This document shows, one piece after another, positions 18,285 to 28,496 of a stretch of DNA of 53,547 nucleotides; within the stretch, counting starts at the first letter, position 1, and the number at the start of each line of letters is the position of its first letter. The notes below the pieces were generated by a model, which had not been told where the DNA came from, searched no databases, and saw only the letters and a list, made by a program, of their open reading frames with translations. Location: positions 1 to 53,547 of the forward strand of contig JADJOU010000021.1 in the NCBI GenBank assembly GCA_016713645.1. Reading direction: 5' to 3'. Position numbers and translations under genes: made by a program. The DNA is from Bacteroidota bacterium (GTDB lineage Bacteria > Bacteroidota > Bacteroidia > Chitinophagales > JADJOU01).

Positions 18285-19615
18285 ATGAAAAGCAGGCTTC
18301 CTCTAAAAATTGCTTATGCCATCGGCCAATTTGGTTGGTCCTTGGCTTCATTTGGAGTGGCGAATCTGCTCAATTATTTTTATATGCCGCCAGACAATGG
18401 CGAGCATAGCCTCTTTCCTAATTTTATTTTTCAAGGCTTTGTCATGGGCCTTTTCACCATTTTGGGTTTGATCAGTTTTACAGGCAGGTTTTTTGATGGG
18501 ATTTGGGATACCTATATCGCACAGCGATCAGATAAAGCAGTCTCAAAATTCGGTCGAAGACGCATTTTTATGATTTGGGGAATTTTCCCTTTCGCTATCT
18601 CGTCTCTTTTGATTTTTTATCCCATCTCTTTGAATACTGATCTAAATACCTTGTGGCTAATCGCGATGACTATCATCTTTTATGTTTCCATGACACTCTA
18701 TGTCGTTCCATATTCAGCTTTGATGAGCGAATTAGCGGAGGATCCGAAAGATCGATTATTCATAAGCACATTAATCTCTGTAACATGGGCAGCTGGTTCT
18801 GTTGTGGGGAATTTAGTCTATTCATTGGAAGATTATTTTTCAAAGTCTATGTCACATGTCGACGCTTTTCAGTTGACTATGCTCCTTTTTACGATCATTG
18901 CTACATTGGCCATGCTTGTGCCCATTCTATTTATCAATGAAGAGAAGCATTGCAAACAAATGGATGATCGACACGATTATCATTTTTTAGTAGCAGTTAA
19001 AAAGGTTTTTCAAAATCGCGCGTTTAAGAATTTTATCATTTCAGATTTGGCATATTGGACTGCTGTTTCAATCATACAAATCGGCATGGTATACTATGTT
19101 CACGTACTTTTGAAATTAGAGCTCAAGACAGTGACAGAAGTATTCACAGGAATTTATTTACTCAGCTTTTCACTCTATGTGCCTATTGTTTGGATTGCAA
19201 ATAGATTGGGAAAGCGAAGAACTCAAATAATCTCTTTTTGGATGACCATTGTCGTTTATTTGCTCATTGCTTGTTTGGGGAAATTGCCGTTTGCTAGCTC
19301 ATTTATGCAAATAGCCATCATAGGAATCATTATTGCTTTTCCACTAGCTACTTTTGGAATTATACTTAATGCAATCGTCGGCGATATCATAGACAAAATT
19401 TTGAACACAGGAGGAGATGCAGCACGGCTATGTTTTATGCTGTTCGATCTTTTGTGATGAAATGTGGTATCTCAATTGCCAACCTCATCTTCCCTTCGTT
19501 GATGCTCTTGGGAAATACGGCAGAAAATGATTTAGGCATTCGATTGACAGCTGTATTTAGCGCAGTTGTCTTGTTTATTGGTTGGTGGTTTTTAGAAAAT
19601 ACAAGGGAAGTCTAA
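18285..19615 (+). CDS. MFS transporter of the glycoside-pentoside-hexuronide:cation symporter type (frameshifted)
   Basis: About 443 residues once joined, with 11-12 hydrophobic spans. The start MKSRLPLKIAYAIGQFGWSLA, RFFDGIWDTYIAQRSDKAVSKFGRRRIFM (the GPH loop 2-3 motif) and YVVPYSALMSELAEDPKDR mark the GPH/MelB-like family, which moves sugars or other small solutes with Na+ or H+. The frame breaks near 19425: ...DIIDKILNTGGDAAR continues one base off as AMFYAVRSFVMKCGISIANL...ENTREV, consistent with a lost G in CGG(G)C. The start at 18285 is preferred over the open frame at 18270. Substrate unknown. Confidence 0.85.
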
Positions 19616-19747
19616 GGTAGAAATGATATTAATATACTAAGAATTTAAAGGAGTATATTCTTTTCAAATTCTTATAAATCAATTTAATAGGATTTTTGTA
19701 TTTGTTTCATGCAATTATGTTGAATTAATTTCATGCTAATTTTGTCC

Positions 19748-19779
19748 TTGATAATCGCACTAAAACAATTGTATTTTTG
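19748..19779 (+). promoter_or_regulatory. Bacteroidetes-type promoter for the FG-GAP protein
   Basis: TTG at 19748-19750, 21 bases, then TATTTTTG at 19772-19779, fitting TTG / TAnnTTTG. The ATG follows at 19795, allowing a short leader. Confidence 0.5.
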
Positions 19780-19794
19780 TAGTATTATTATTTA

Positions 19795-22092
19795 ATGGCG
19801 CATTTTAATTTAGCAAGTTATGAAAAGTTTTTCTTTTTATTGCTCTTGATCGATCTTCAAGCTCAGAAGAATCTATTTAGGATTACCCAATTGCCTTTTA
19901 TGGAAAATGGTCAGCAATGGGAATTTCCATTTATGGGTGGATTCAATACGGTAAATTTTTCTCAAGCGGATTTTAACAATGATTTGCTCTTAGATATTTT
20001 TGTATTCGATAATTCAACCAATAAAGGTTATGTCTTTATCAATAAAGGAATAGCGAATAAAGCGAGTTATATCTATGCCCCTGAATACACCTCTATTTTT
20101 CCTCATGAATTGCAAAGATGGGCCGTATTGAGAGATTATAATTGTGATAATATTCCAGATATTTTTTACTCAATTTAATTCTGATCTTGCGCTCTATCGA
20201 GGTTTTAAGATAAATAAGACATTGAGTTTTAAATTGGTTACGAATAATTTGACAACTGAGGATACTTTAAGTTCCAACGCTATACTCCCCATCAATCCAA
20301 CATTTATCCCAGTGATCGAAGATATTAATCACGATGGATATATGGATGTACTCACTGTCATTAATACTTCTTTGACAGTTGGAAATAAGGTTTCTTTTTT
20401 AAAGAATGAAGCGGGAAATAGAAGTTTGCCTTGTGATAGTATAAAGCTCAAAATAAAATCAAATTGCTGGGGCAAACACACCATCGAAAAATCACCTGAA
20501 TTAAAATTAAATCTTCAACAATGCGGCGGCACATCGACAGACGGATTGTCCAAACTCAATTTTAATGGAGGCTCGAGACATATTACGGTTTATGGAATCT
20601 GGGCATTTGATGAAGACAATGATGGGGATTTTGAAATCTGTCATGCCATCGAAGATTCTGTAGGTGTGATGTATGGAAGGAATGGAGGCAATGCTAATTT
20701 TGGAAATTTAGATTCCACGTATACGGGATATCCTGGCTATACGAAGCCGATTCCTTATAAGCAAGCTCAGGGCTATTGGATGGATGTAGATAATGATGGA
20801 CGAAAAGATTTGATTGCCACTACAGCCCTAAAAACGGATCAAGTGGATTACTATATCAATCGAGATCATCTTCCTTTTATAAGAATGTATTGAGTGGAAA
20901 TAAGGATAGATATATGCATCAAAACGATCGATTTTTAATTGGAAATATGATCGATGTGGGATATGGCTCTTTCCCCACTTTATTCGATTACAATAATGAT
21001 TCCTTGGAAGATTTAATCATCAGCAACAATCAATATTTTGTGAATGATACGACCTATTATGCTTCGCTTTTTTTATATAAAAATATTGGAACAAAAGCAG
21101 CACCAAAATTTGAATTTGTCACAGACAATTATGCAAATTTACAAAGCCTTAAATTGTTTAGAATTACACCGACATTTGGCGATTTGAATGGGGATGGACT
21201 CAAAGATTTGGTATTCGGAGACCAAGGAGGAGGACTCCATCTAGCCTTGAACACTTTGAAAAGTGGTATGCCCAGCTTTGATACCGTGAAAAGAAAATTT
21301 GTTGGTCTTGATTTTATCTATACCCATACTGCTCCGCATATCGTAGATATGAATTTAGATGGTTTAAATGATATCATCATAGGAAATGGCTATGGCAGGG
21401 TTCTCTATCTTCCAAATTCTGGAACGAAAACCAATTATTTATTTGATACAACAGGGATGAATCATCGATTGGGCAATGTTTTCGTAGAGGATTCTGTATT
21501 GGAGCGAAAATTCAATTTAAATGCATGTCCAATTGTTTCGAGAATTGACACAAGTGCTGATCGATATTTGCTCATCGGAAATAGCGTGGGTAATATCTTG
21601 TCCTATAAAATCAATCAAGACAGTTTGAAAAAAGGTCGTTTCATTAAATATAGCAATTCCATTTTCCCAACCAATACTGGCAGCGAGGCTTCAATCAGTG
21701 CTGGAGATATGAACCACGATGGATTGCAGGAATTTATGGTGGGCAATATTCGAGGTGGATTATCGCTCTACTCTGAAGGAATTATCGAAGGAACGCAATA
21801 CGATACCATTGTATTCAACAAACCAATATCTGCAATTCAGTCCTTACAATCAGTCGATCAAATAAGCACCTTAGCGCTCTATCCAAATCCGGCTAAAGAT
21901 TTCATCAAAATAGAATTTCCAAATGAAAACATTGCATCTATTCAATTGATCGATTTATTGGGAACCATTTATTGGAGTGAATCTTCTTGGAGAAATGAAC
22001 CAATTGATATCAGCAACTTGCCTTCTGGAACCTATATCATCAGCCTTTCTACTAGCGAAGGCGTGAAGAGAGGTAAATTTGTTAAACAATAG
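19795..22092 (+). CDS. Secreted FG-GAP/VCBS-repeat protein with type IX sorting domain (two frameshifts)
   Basis: About 766 residues. Repeated Asp-rich loops of the FG-GAP/VCBS type (DFNNDLLLDIFVFD, DINHDGYMDVLTV, DVDNDGRKDLIATT, DLNGDGLKDLVFGD, DMNLDGLNDIIIGN, DMNHDGLQEFMVGN) predict a calcium-binding beta-propeller. The C-terminus ALYPNPAKDFIKIEFP...IQLIDLLGTIYW...LPSGTYIISLSTSEGVKRGKFVKQ is a type A T9SS sorting domain, so the protein is exported across the outer membrane and anchored or released there. Frame changes occur near 20160 (T run, one extra or two missing) and near 20880 (T run, one missing; restores LPFYKNVLSGNKDRY). The adhesive or enzymatic partner is unknown. Confidence 0.85.
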
Positions 22093-22101
22093 GAGGTGAA
22101 A

Positions 22102-22456
22102 TTTTGAATTATGAATTTTGAATTTTGAATGAAGGAGTTCGCTATTTATTTTAACTTGAATTAAACCAGAGTCCTGAATGAGTCACTTTTCTGAAGCGAG
22201 GCATCATCGCTCTTAAGTTATATTCATATCTGAAGTGGAATTTTAATCCCAACAATTCAAAATTTAAAATTCATAATTCATCTTTCTTAGTGTGCTCTCG
22301 CAGACAACACTCTTCTCACTAAAGCGAGGCAGCATCGCTCTTAAGTTATATTCATCTCTGAAGTGGAATTTTAATCCCAACAATTCAAAATTTATAATTC
22401 AAAATTCAAAATTCATAATTCGTCTTTCTTAGTGTGCTCTCGCAAACAACACTCTT
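22102..22456. repeat. Imperfect tandem duplication including the 3' end of proS, with AT-rich AATTCAAAATTC repeats
   Basis: A block starting AAGCGAGGC at 22194 recurs at 22322, including CATCGCTCTTAAGTTATATT, a GAAGTGGAATTTTAATCCCA stretch, AATTCAAAATT runs and TTTCTTAGTGTGCTCTCGC. In the second copy that last segment is the real 3' end of proS (minus strand, ...ARAH stop); the first copy is a duplicated relic reading RVLSARAH. The copies are 128 bp apart at the left and 142 bp apart at the right, the difference lying in the AATTCAAAATTC part. A TTGAATTATGAATTTTGAA run at 22102-22130 is inverted relative to the later runs. This explains the gene-free stretch 22093-22428. Confidence 0.8.
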
Positions 22457-23910
22457 TTCTGTGAATCATTTCCTGTCAGAATACATTTACCTGCGCTGAT
22501 TTCCATATCGAAAGGAATACATCGAATCGTGGCTTTAGTCAATTCCTTGATCTTCTCTTCTGTCTCAGCAGTTCCATCCCAATGTGCGTATACAAATCCA
22601 CCCAATTCAATTTGCTTTTGGAATTCCTCCCAAGTATCAATGGTTTTGGTGTGTTCAGTTCTATAATTCATCGCCTTTTGATAGATGTTCGCTTGAACAT
22701 CTTCCAATAATTTTTGTACATGCTCAATGATCGTCTCCGCTTGCACCAATTCTTTGGTTAGATTATCTCTTCTAGCTACTTCAATTAAATTGTTCTCCAA
22801 ATCTCTTGGTCCTATGACCAATCTGACAGGCACGCCTTTCAATTCGTATTCAGCGAATTTAAACCCTGGGCGCTTGGTCTCGTCCTTATCGATTTGAACA
22901 CTGATGCCGAGTTTGTTGAGCGCTGTTTTTATCTCTTCACTCTTCGCCAATAATTGAGCAGAAACCTCGGGATTTTTTGCTTGCAAAAATGGAATGATGA
23001 CAACTTGCGTTGGTGCTAATTTCGGAGGTAGCACAAGTCCATGGTCATGAGAATGCGTCAAGATCAATGCACCCATCAATCGGGTAGAAACACCCCAACT
23101 GGTGGCCCGAACAAATTCCTCTTTTCCGCCACCTTCAGGCATAAAGCGAACATCAAATGCCTTGGCAAAATTTTGTCCCAAGAAATGTGAAGTCCCAGCT
23201 TGCAATGCTTTTCCATCTTGCATTAAAGCCTCAATGCAATAGGTGTCCTCAGCTCCAGCAAATCGCTCACTGGCTGTCTTAACGCCTTTATAAACGGGCA
23301 TCGACATAAAATCTGCACAAAAGTCAGCATAGACGCCGAGCATTTTTTCAGTTTCTTCAATCGCTTCTAATTTGGTTGCATGAGCGGTATGTCCCTCTTG
23401 CCAGAGGAATTCAGCGGTGCGTAAAAATAGTTTGGTCCTCATTTCCCAACGCACCACATTTGCCCATTGGTTGATGAGCAATGGTAAATCTCGATAAGAT
23501 TGAATCCAATTTTTATAGGTATTCCAGATAATAGTCTCAGAAGTTGGACGAATGATCAATTCCTCTTCCAACTTAGCTTCTGGATCGACAATAACGCCAT
23601 TTCCATCAGGGTCATTTTTCAATCTATAATGCGTCACGACAGCACATTCTTTGGCAAAGCCCTCTACATGCGATGCTTCTTTGCTCAAATAACTCTTTGG
23701 AATGAGCAAGGGGAAATAGGCGTTGACGTGTCCCGTTTCTTTGAATTTGCGATCTAATTCATCTTTCATCTTTTCCCAGATGGCGTATCCATAGGGCTTG
23801 ATGACCATGCAACCGCGCACATCGCTATAGTCTGCTAGGCCGCCTTTGATGACTAAATCGTTATACCATTTGTTGATGTCTTCGCTTCGCTTGGTTATAA
23901 AATCACTCAT
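22429..23910 (-). CDS. proS: Prolyl-tRNA synthetase, short archaeal/eukaryotic type
   Basis: 493 residues, class II synthetase charging tRNA-Pro. The start MSDFITKRSEDINKWYNDLVIKGGLADYSDVRGCMVIKPYGYAIWE, motif 2 region RPTSETIIW...RWEMRTKLFLRTAEFLWQEGHTAHAT, and the C-terminal zinc-domain-like end (CIPFDMEISAGKCILTGNDS) match the short ProS without an INS editing domain. The reading frame is intact. It is transcribed away from the low-complexity secreted protein gene, with a 272-bp divergent spacer; a TAAATTTA near 23925 is only a weak -7 candidate. Its last codons are duplicated just downstream. Confidence 0.95.
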   Translation of the reverse strand: MSDFITKRSEDINKWYNDLVIKGGLADYSDVRGCMVIKPYGYAIWEKMKDELDRKFKETGHVNAYFPLLIPKSYLSKEASHVEGFAKECAVVTHYRLKNDPDGNGVIVDPEAKLEEELIIRPTSETIIWNTYKNWIQSYRDLPLLINQWANVVRWEMRTKLFLRTAEFLWQEGHTAHATKLEAIEETEKMLGVYADFCADFMSMPVYKGVKTASERFAGAEDTYCIEALMQDGKALQAGTSHFLGQNFAKAFDVRFMPEGGGKEEFVRATSWGVSTRLMGALILTHSHDHGLVLPPKLAPTQVVIIPFLQAKNPEVSAQLLAKSEEIKTALNKLGISVQIDKDETKRPGFKFAEYELKGVPVRLVIGPRDLENNLIEVARRDNLTKELVQAETIIEHVQKLLEDVQANIYQKAMNYRTEHTKTIDTWEEFQKQIELGGFVYAHWDGTAETEEKIKELTKATIRCIPFDMEISAGKCILTGNDSQKRVLFARAH

Positions 23911-24182
23911 ATTATTTGTTCTAAATTTATTTTCGTTAAAATAGCTTAATCTTCCCTGTTAAAATTGTTAAATAACTAACTAAGGTATGCCCTTTGTTTA
24001 TCTTTACTTCATGATACGTTTGAAAGTTGAATTTCAATATTGATTTGCTGTAAAACACCTATTTACCCCAAAAGGGTCGAAGAAGAAAAAGGCAATAAAT
24101 TGGATACTTGAAATTCACAAGGGCGAAAATAAGTTAAACCTTTCATACTTTCAAACTGTCACAAGAAAATAATCATATTCTC

Positions 24183-25798
24183 ATGAAAAGATTTTTACTT
24201 TTTGCGCTTTTAGCACCTTGTACTTGGAGTTTTGCTCAAGACGATGTGTATGACAATTCTGATAACGACTACAGCGAACCTAGTCCGCGCAAGTATCAGG
24301 AGGACAAGACGGACTATACCTATTCCAATGAAAGCGGAAAGGAAAAAGCCAATAAGTTTGATGCCCCTTCGCCAGAGGACAATACCTACTATACAGACAA
24401 TAGCACAAACAATAATTATTATTTCGATGATGACAATGAGTATTTCTATTCATCCCGTTTCAGAAGATTCCACGAAAATCGATATCGAGGGTTTAACTTT
24501 TATACAGATGTTTTTACCAATTCGTATTATTACAACTACAATGCATGGAATTGGGGGGCGAATATCAATGTATCCTTCAACAATCCATGGTGGAGAAACG
24601 CTTGGTATCCGCGCAGGACAGTGGTCATCTACAATAGTTTCCCTGGAAATGGATATTATGGGGTGAATTATGGTTACTATAATAACTATGATTACTTTGG
24701 ATATAATCCTGTGATTTATTACGGCAATACATCTTGGTCTGGTGGCTTTGGCTATAATCCATGGAATTCTTGGTATGCTTATCAACCATGGGCCAATCCT
24801 GGCTATTCCACTTGCTGGGGCAATGGCTACTATTACGGATATAATCATTGGAGAGGTGGAAATTACTACCGCAATAATTATTACAATGGCAATCACATCG
24901 ATCATGCTAATAATTCAAACTATGGATATAACCGAAGAAATTCAGTCTATTCTCCAAGCAGAGGCGGAAGCGGAAATTATGGCGGAAATACAACAGATCG
25001 CGTTTCTAGCGAGACGAGAAGAGAAAAATCAGGTGCTATCGTAGATAGAAGTGGAAATGTAATCAGCCGCGAAAGGGTGGTGGACAGAAGCAGCCCTGCA
25101 GAAATCTATAAACCTCGTGTAGAGCGCAATGATAGAATAGATAGAAATGACCGCATTGAGCGCGGAGAAATGACCGCATCGAGCGCAATGATAGATTGGA
25201 GCGCAATCCAAATCCAGTCGATCAGAATAATAGAGTAGAGCGCAGAAATCCAACGGACAATCAGCGCATCGAGCGATTGGAGAGAAATGATCGATTGCCT
25301 GAACAAAATAGAAACCAAGTAGAGCGCTATACACCAAGAGAGACGGAGAGATTGGAGAGAATGGACAATCGAGTAAGTCCAAATCAACCTGTTGAAATAC
25401 AACGTCAGAATCGAGTGCAAGAAATCGAGCGAACTAATCCCAATGTGGAGAACAATCGCCAAGAGCGCTTTTATCCCAACGAAAGGGTCGAGCGCCAGGC
25501 GCCGGGAAATACGCAGCAGCGATTGGAACAACAAGCGCCGACCTATCAGCAACCGCAGCGCATGGAGAAACAAGAGCGCATGAGCAATCCGCAACCCATA
25601 GAGCGTCAAGAGCGCATGCAAAGACAAGAGCAAAATATACAGAGACAAGAGCGCATGAATGCACCACAGCGCATGGAACGCCAATCACCATCTTTCAATC
25701 AGCCTATGCAAATGCAGCGGCAACAACCTTCCTATCAAGCACCACCGAGAATGGAGCGCTCAGCGCCATCAGGAGGAGGCAGGAGAGGAGGAAGATAA
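24183..25798 (+). CDS. Secreted two-part low-complexity protein, Tyr/Asn-rich then Arg/Glu/Gln-rich (frameshifted)
   Basis: The signal peptide MKRFLLFALLAPCTWSFAQ precedes an acidic stretch, then about 150 residues dominated by Tyr, Asn, Trp and Gly (YYNYNAWNWG, GYYGVNYGYYNNYDYFGYN), then RVERNDRIDRNDRIER repeats that pass into a long Arg/Glu/Gln/Met-rich tail (QRMEKQERMSNPQPIERQER) ending PSGGGRRGGR. The two parts are in different frames; one lost base near 25155-25165 links RIER to RNDRIERNDRLERNPNP. Joined length is about 538 residues. I do not recognise a family. Exported and probably disordered or self-associating; function unknown. Opposite-strand open frames across 24450-25691 are shadows of its repetitive codons. 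A strong terminator follows. Confidence 0.7.
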
Positions 25799-25820
25799 TT
25801 TTTACACGAATTTGTTTTTG

Positions 25821-25862
25821 ACCCGCAAGAAGCACTGTGATGATTCACTTGCGGGTTTTTTT
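25821..25862 (+). terminator. Rho-independent terminator
   Basis: ACCCGCAAG (25821-25829) pairs with CTTGCGGGT (25848-25856), followed by a seven-T run. The 18-base loop is rather long. It ends the low-complexity protein gene. Confidence 0.8.
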
Positions 25863-25913
25863 ATTGTACAATTTTTCATTCATTTTATCATTCATTTAAT
25901 ACAATAATTCATA

Positions 25914-27413
25914 ATGAAATCAATCTTTACTTGGACTGCATGCATGATGGCCTCTTTGGCCTTGTCCGCTCAACAAGAAGTGGATGTGTTCAATTTTTCT
26001 AAAACGGCCATCGGCGGAACTGCGCGCAATATGGGCGTAGGAGGAGTCATGGGCTCTGTGGGCGGCGACAATTCATCTGTGATTAATAATCCAGGTGGTT
26101 TGGGATTTTTTCAAAAAGGGGAAATCTCGCTCTCGCCTTCACTCATATTTTCCAATTCAAAATCGACCTATTTAAATGAGACCAGTCAAGATTTTAAGAA
26201 TCGATTTGTCTTTACCAATGCGGCCATCGTATTCACTAAGAAGTCTAGAAACGCTGTTTTAAAAGCGAGTAGTTTTGCCATAGGCGTCAATCGGATTCAG
26301 AATTTTAACAATAGTACTTATTTCTCAGCCCTCAATGAAAACAATAGCTTTGGGGAAGCATTGGCAAGACAATTAACGCAAGACATTGCCAAAGCAGGCG
26401 GTCCGCCTAGATATTCCAATGGCCAATTGAAAAATGAAGAATACAATTACTATGGCTATAGACAACTCAATGCTTTTGATGCCTTTGTTTTAGATTATGA
26501 TACGGGATCAAAATCCGCATATGCCGTCACATACGGCAAGAATACGCAGAGTGGCTATAGAACCAGCACTGGAGGTATCAATGAAATCGGTTTTAATTGG
26601 GGAGGAAATTTCAACAGTAAAATTTACTGGGGAATGGGAATAAATGTTGACTTGTTGCACTACAACCAATTGACTTCTTTTACAGAGGAAGATTATCAAC
26701 AAACCAATTCACCAGGCTTTTTATCATACACAACCACAGATAATTTAGAAGTTCGCGGGACTGGGGTAAATTTGAAAACGGGTGTCATCATCAAGCCCAA
26801 TGATTATTTGCGCTTGAGCACCTTCATTCATACTCCAACGTATTACCGTGTTTCAGAAGAATATTCCAATGAATTGAAATCAAAGTTCAGCGGCAATGAT
26901 TATACGGCAAATAGTCCCATCAGCAGATTTACCTATGATATGTATACGCCATGGAAATTTGGATTGGGCGCAACGGGGGTGTTTAGAAAAAGTGGATTTT
27001 TAGCCGTTGAATATGAATTGGTGGACTATAGTAGTGCGAGTGTTGACTATGATGGATTTAAACAAGAGCAATCTAGAATCAACAATTTGATTTCTACGAA
27101 TTACAATCTATCACATGTTCTTAAAATTGGTGGAGAGTTCAGTTATGAATCATTCCGAGTGCGCGCAGGATATAACCACAAAACATCTTCTTTTAACAAG
27201 CTCATTGCTCCAGCTGGTGCAGAAGAAGTGGTGAATAGTTTTACAGGAGGCGTTGGATACCGCGGCGATCAATTTGGTGTGGATTTGGCCTTTGTGCGTT
27301 CAATTTACAGTAATTATCAAAATCTATATACCTCTGCAGGTGGCGAATCACTGGGCGCAATCAACAAGAATCAGTTCAGTCAAATAGTATTGACAACCGT
27401 ATTTAAGTTTTAA
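25914..27413 (+). CDS. Outer membrane beta-barrel protein, OmpP1/FadL-like
   Basis: 499 residues with signal peptide MKSIFTWTACMMASLALSAQ. The start of the mature protein, VFNFSKTAIGGTARNMGVGGVMGSVGGDNSSVINNPGGLGFF, is the NPA(G)GL hallmark of Bacteroidetes FadL/OmpP1-like barrels. The rest alternates amphipathic strands and ends in VVLTTVFKF, a typical barrel C-terminus with terminal Phe. Such proteins carry hydrophobic compounds across the outer membrane; no specific substrate can be read from the sequence. The frame is intact. Confidence 0.82.
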   Translation: MKSIFTWTACMMASLALSAQQEVDVFNFSKTAIGGTARNMGVGGVMGSVGGDNSSVINNPGGLGFFQKGEISLSPSLIFSNSKSTYLNETSQDFKNRFVFTNAAIVFTKKSRNAVLKASSFAIGVNRIQNFNNSTYFSALNENNSFGEALARQLTQDIAKAGGPPRYSNGQLKNEEYNYYGYRQLNAFDAFVLDYDTGSKSAYAVTYGKNTQSGYRTSTGGINEIGFNWGGNFNSKIYWGMGINVDLLHYNQLTSFTEEDYQQTNSPGFLSYTTTDNLEVRGTGVNLKTGVIIKPNDYLRLSTFIHTPTYYRVSEEYSNELKSKFSGNDYTANSPISRFTYDMYTPWKFGLGATGVFRKSGFLAVEYELVDYSSASVDYDGFKQEQSRINNLISTNYNLSHVLKIGGEFSYESFRVRAGYNHKTSSFNKLIAPAGAEEVVNSFTGGVGYRGDQFGVDLAFVRSIYSNYQNLYTSAGGESLGAINKNQFSQIVLTTVFKF

Positions 27414-27481
27414 TTTTTCTGTTAATTTTCGCATATTTACAATAAGGAGCGAATCTTCTGTGAATTTGAAAATATTGTACT

Positions 27482-28252
27482 ATGCAGACAAAAGATGAAA
27501 TTGTAAAAAATTGGTTGCCGCGCTATACTGGCAGAGATTTATCAGAATTTGGTGAATATATATTGCTCACCAATTTTATCATTTATGTGGAGAAATTTGC
27601 AGCGGAATTCGGCGTGGAAGTGCGCGGAAAAGATAAGCCCATGCAAAGTGCTACAGCCGATAAAATTACCATCATCAATTTCGGTATGGGCAGTCCTTCT
27701 GCAGCGACCATCATGGATTTGCTCACGGCGATACAACCAAAGGCAGCACTATTTTTGGGCAAGTGCGGAGCATTGAAAAGTAAATTTCAATTGGGTGATT
27801 TAATTTTGCCAACGGCAGCTGTGCGAGGAGAGGGAACTTCCAAAGATTATTTTCCGCCAGAAGTACCAGCTTTACCGGCTTTCGCCTTGCAAAAAGCCGT
27901 TTCAACGACCATTCGAGATTATAATAAAGACTATTGGACGGGCTCTGTCTCTACGACGAATAGACGCGTCTGGGAACACGATATCAAATTCAAAGAATAC
28001 TTGTCAAAGATTCGCGTGGAGGCCATCGATATGGAGACAGCGACTATCTTTATCGTAGGTCATGCCAACCGAATAAGAACAGGTGCCTTGCTCTTAGTCT
28101 CAGATCGTCCCTTCGAACCAGAAGGCGTGAAGACCGCTTCAAGCGACGCCAATGTGACGAGTCAATTTGTAACAGATCACTTAAATATTGGAATTGATTC
28201 ACTCAGACAATTGATCAATAATAGTTTGACGATAAAACACTTGAAGTTTTAA
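27482..28252 (+). CDS. amn: AMP nucleosidase
   Basis: 256 residues, the short Bacteroidetes form lacking the N-terminal regulatory domain of E. coli Amn. Hydrolyses AMP to adenine and ribose 5-phosphate. Phosphorylase-fold motifs are IINFGMGSPSAATIMDLL, ALFLGKCGALKSKFQLGDLILPTAAVRGEGTS, and the substrate-binding EAIDMETATIF with catalytic-type Asp in LLVSDRP. The frame is intact. REP-containing intergenic DNA follows. Confidence 0.9.
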   Translation: MQTKDEIVKNWLPRYTGRDLSEFGEYILLTNFIIYVEKFAAEFGVEVRGKDKPMQSATADKITIINFGMGSPSAATIMDLLTAIQPKAALFLGKCGALKSKFQLGDLILPTAAVRGEGTSKDYFPPEVPALPAFALQKAVSTTIRDYNKDYWTGSVSTTNRRVWEHDIKFKEYLSKIRVEAIDMETATIFIVGHANRIRTGALLLVSDRPFEPEGVKTASSDANVTSQFVTDHLNIGIDSLRQLINNSLTIKHLKF

Positions 28253-28381
28253 GTGTTGGTTGTTGGGTGTTAGTTGTTGGTTGTTGGGTTGGAATAGATA
28301 GTCTTGTACAAAATCATTGTTCTTTCACTATTCATTTTCAATTAACAACTTGCCACTAACCACTTATCACTTTTCACTTTA

Positions 28382-28470
28382 GGGTTCCGACGGATTGCAA
28401 TCCGTCGCTACAGATTCTCACTTTTCACTTTTCACTTTTAGGGTTCCGACGGATTGCAATCCGTCGCTAC
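28382..28470 (-). repeat. Two REP palindromes (GTAG plus perfect 20-nt palindrome)
   Basis: On the minus strand each copy reads GTAG followed by the perfect palindrome CGACGGATTGCAATCCGTCG, then GAACCC. Copies are at 28382-28411 and 28441-28470, 59 bp apart in the same orientation, separated by ACTTTTCACTTTTC-type sequence. The GTAG head plus palindrome is the hallmark of REP elements mobilised by RAYT (TnpA-REP) transposases. No RAYT gene is in the window. The surrounding 28253-28496 also holds TTGTTGGGTGTT-type simple repeats. Confidence 0.75.
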
Positions 28471-28496
28471 AGATTCTCACTTACCACTTTTCACTT

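Noticed and set aside
24450..25691. Long minus-strand open frames rich in Ile, Leu, Ser and Val
   Set aside because: They are antisense images of the Y/N- and R/E/Q-rich codons of the secreted protein and lack starts, context or domain signs.
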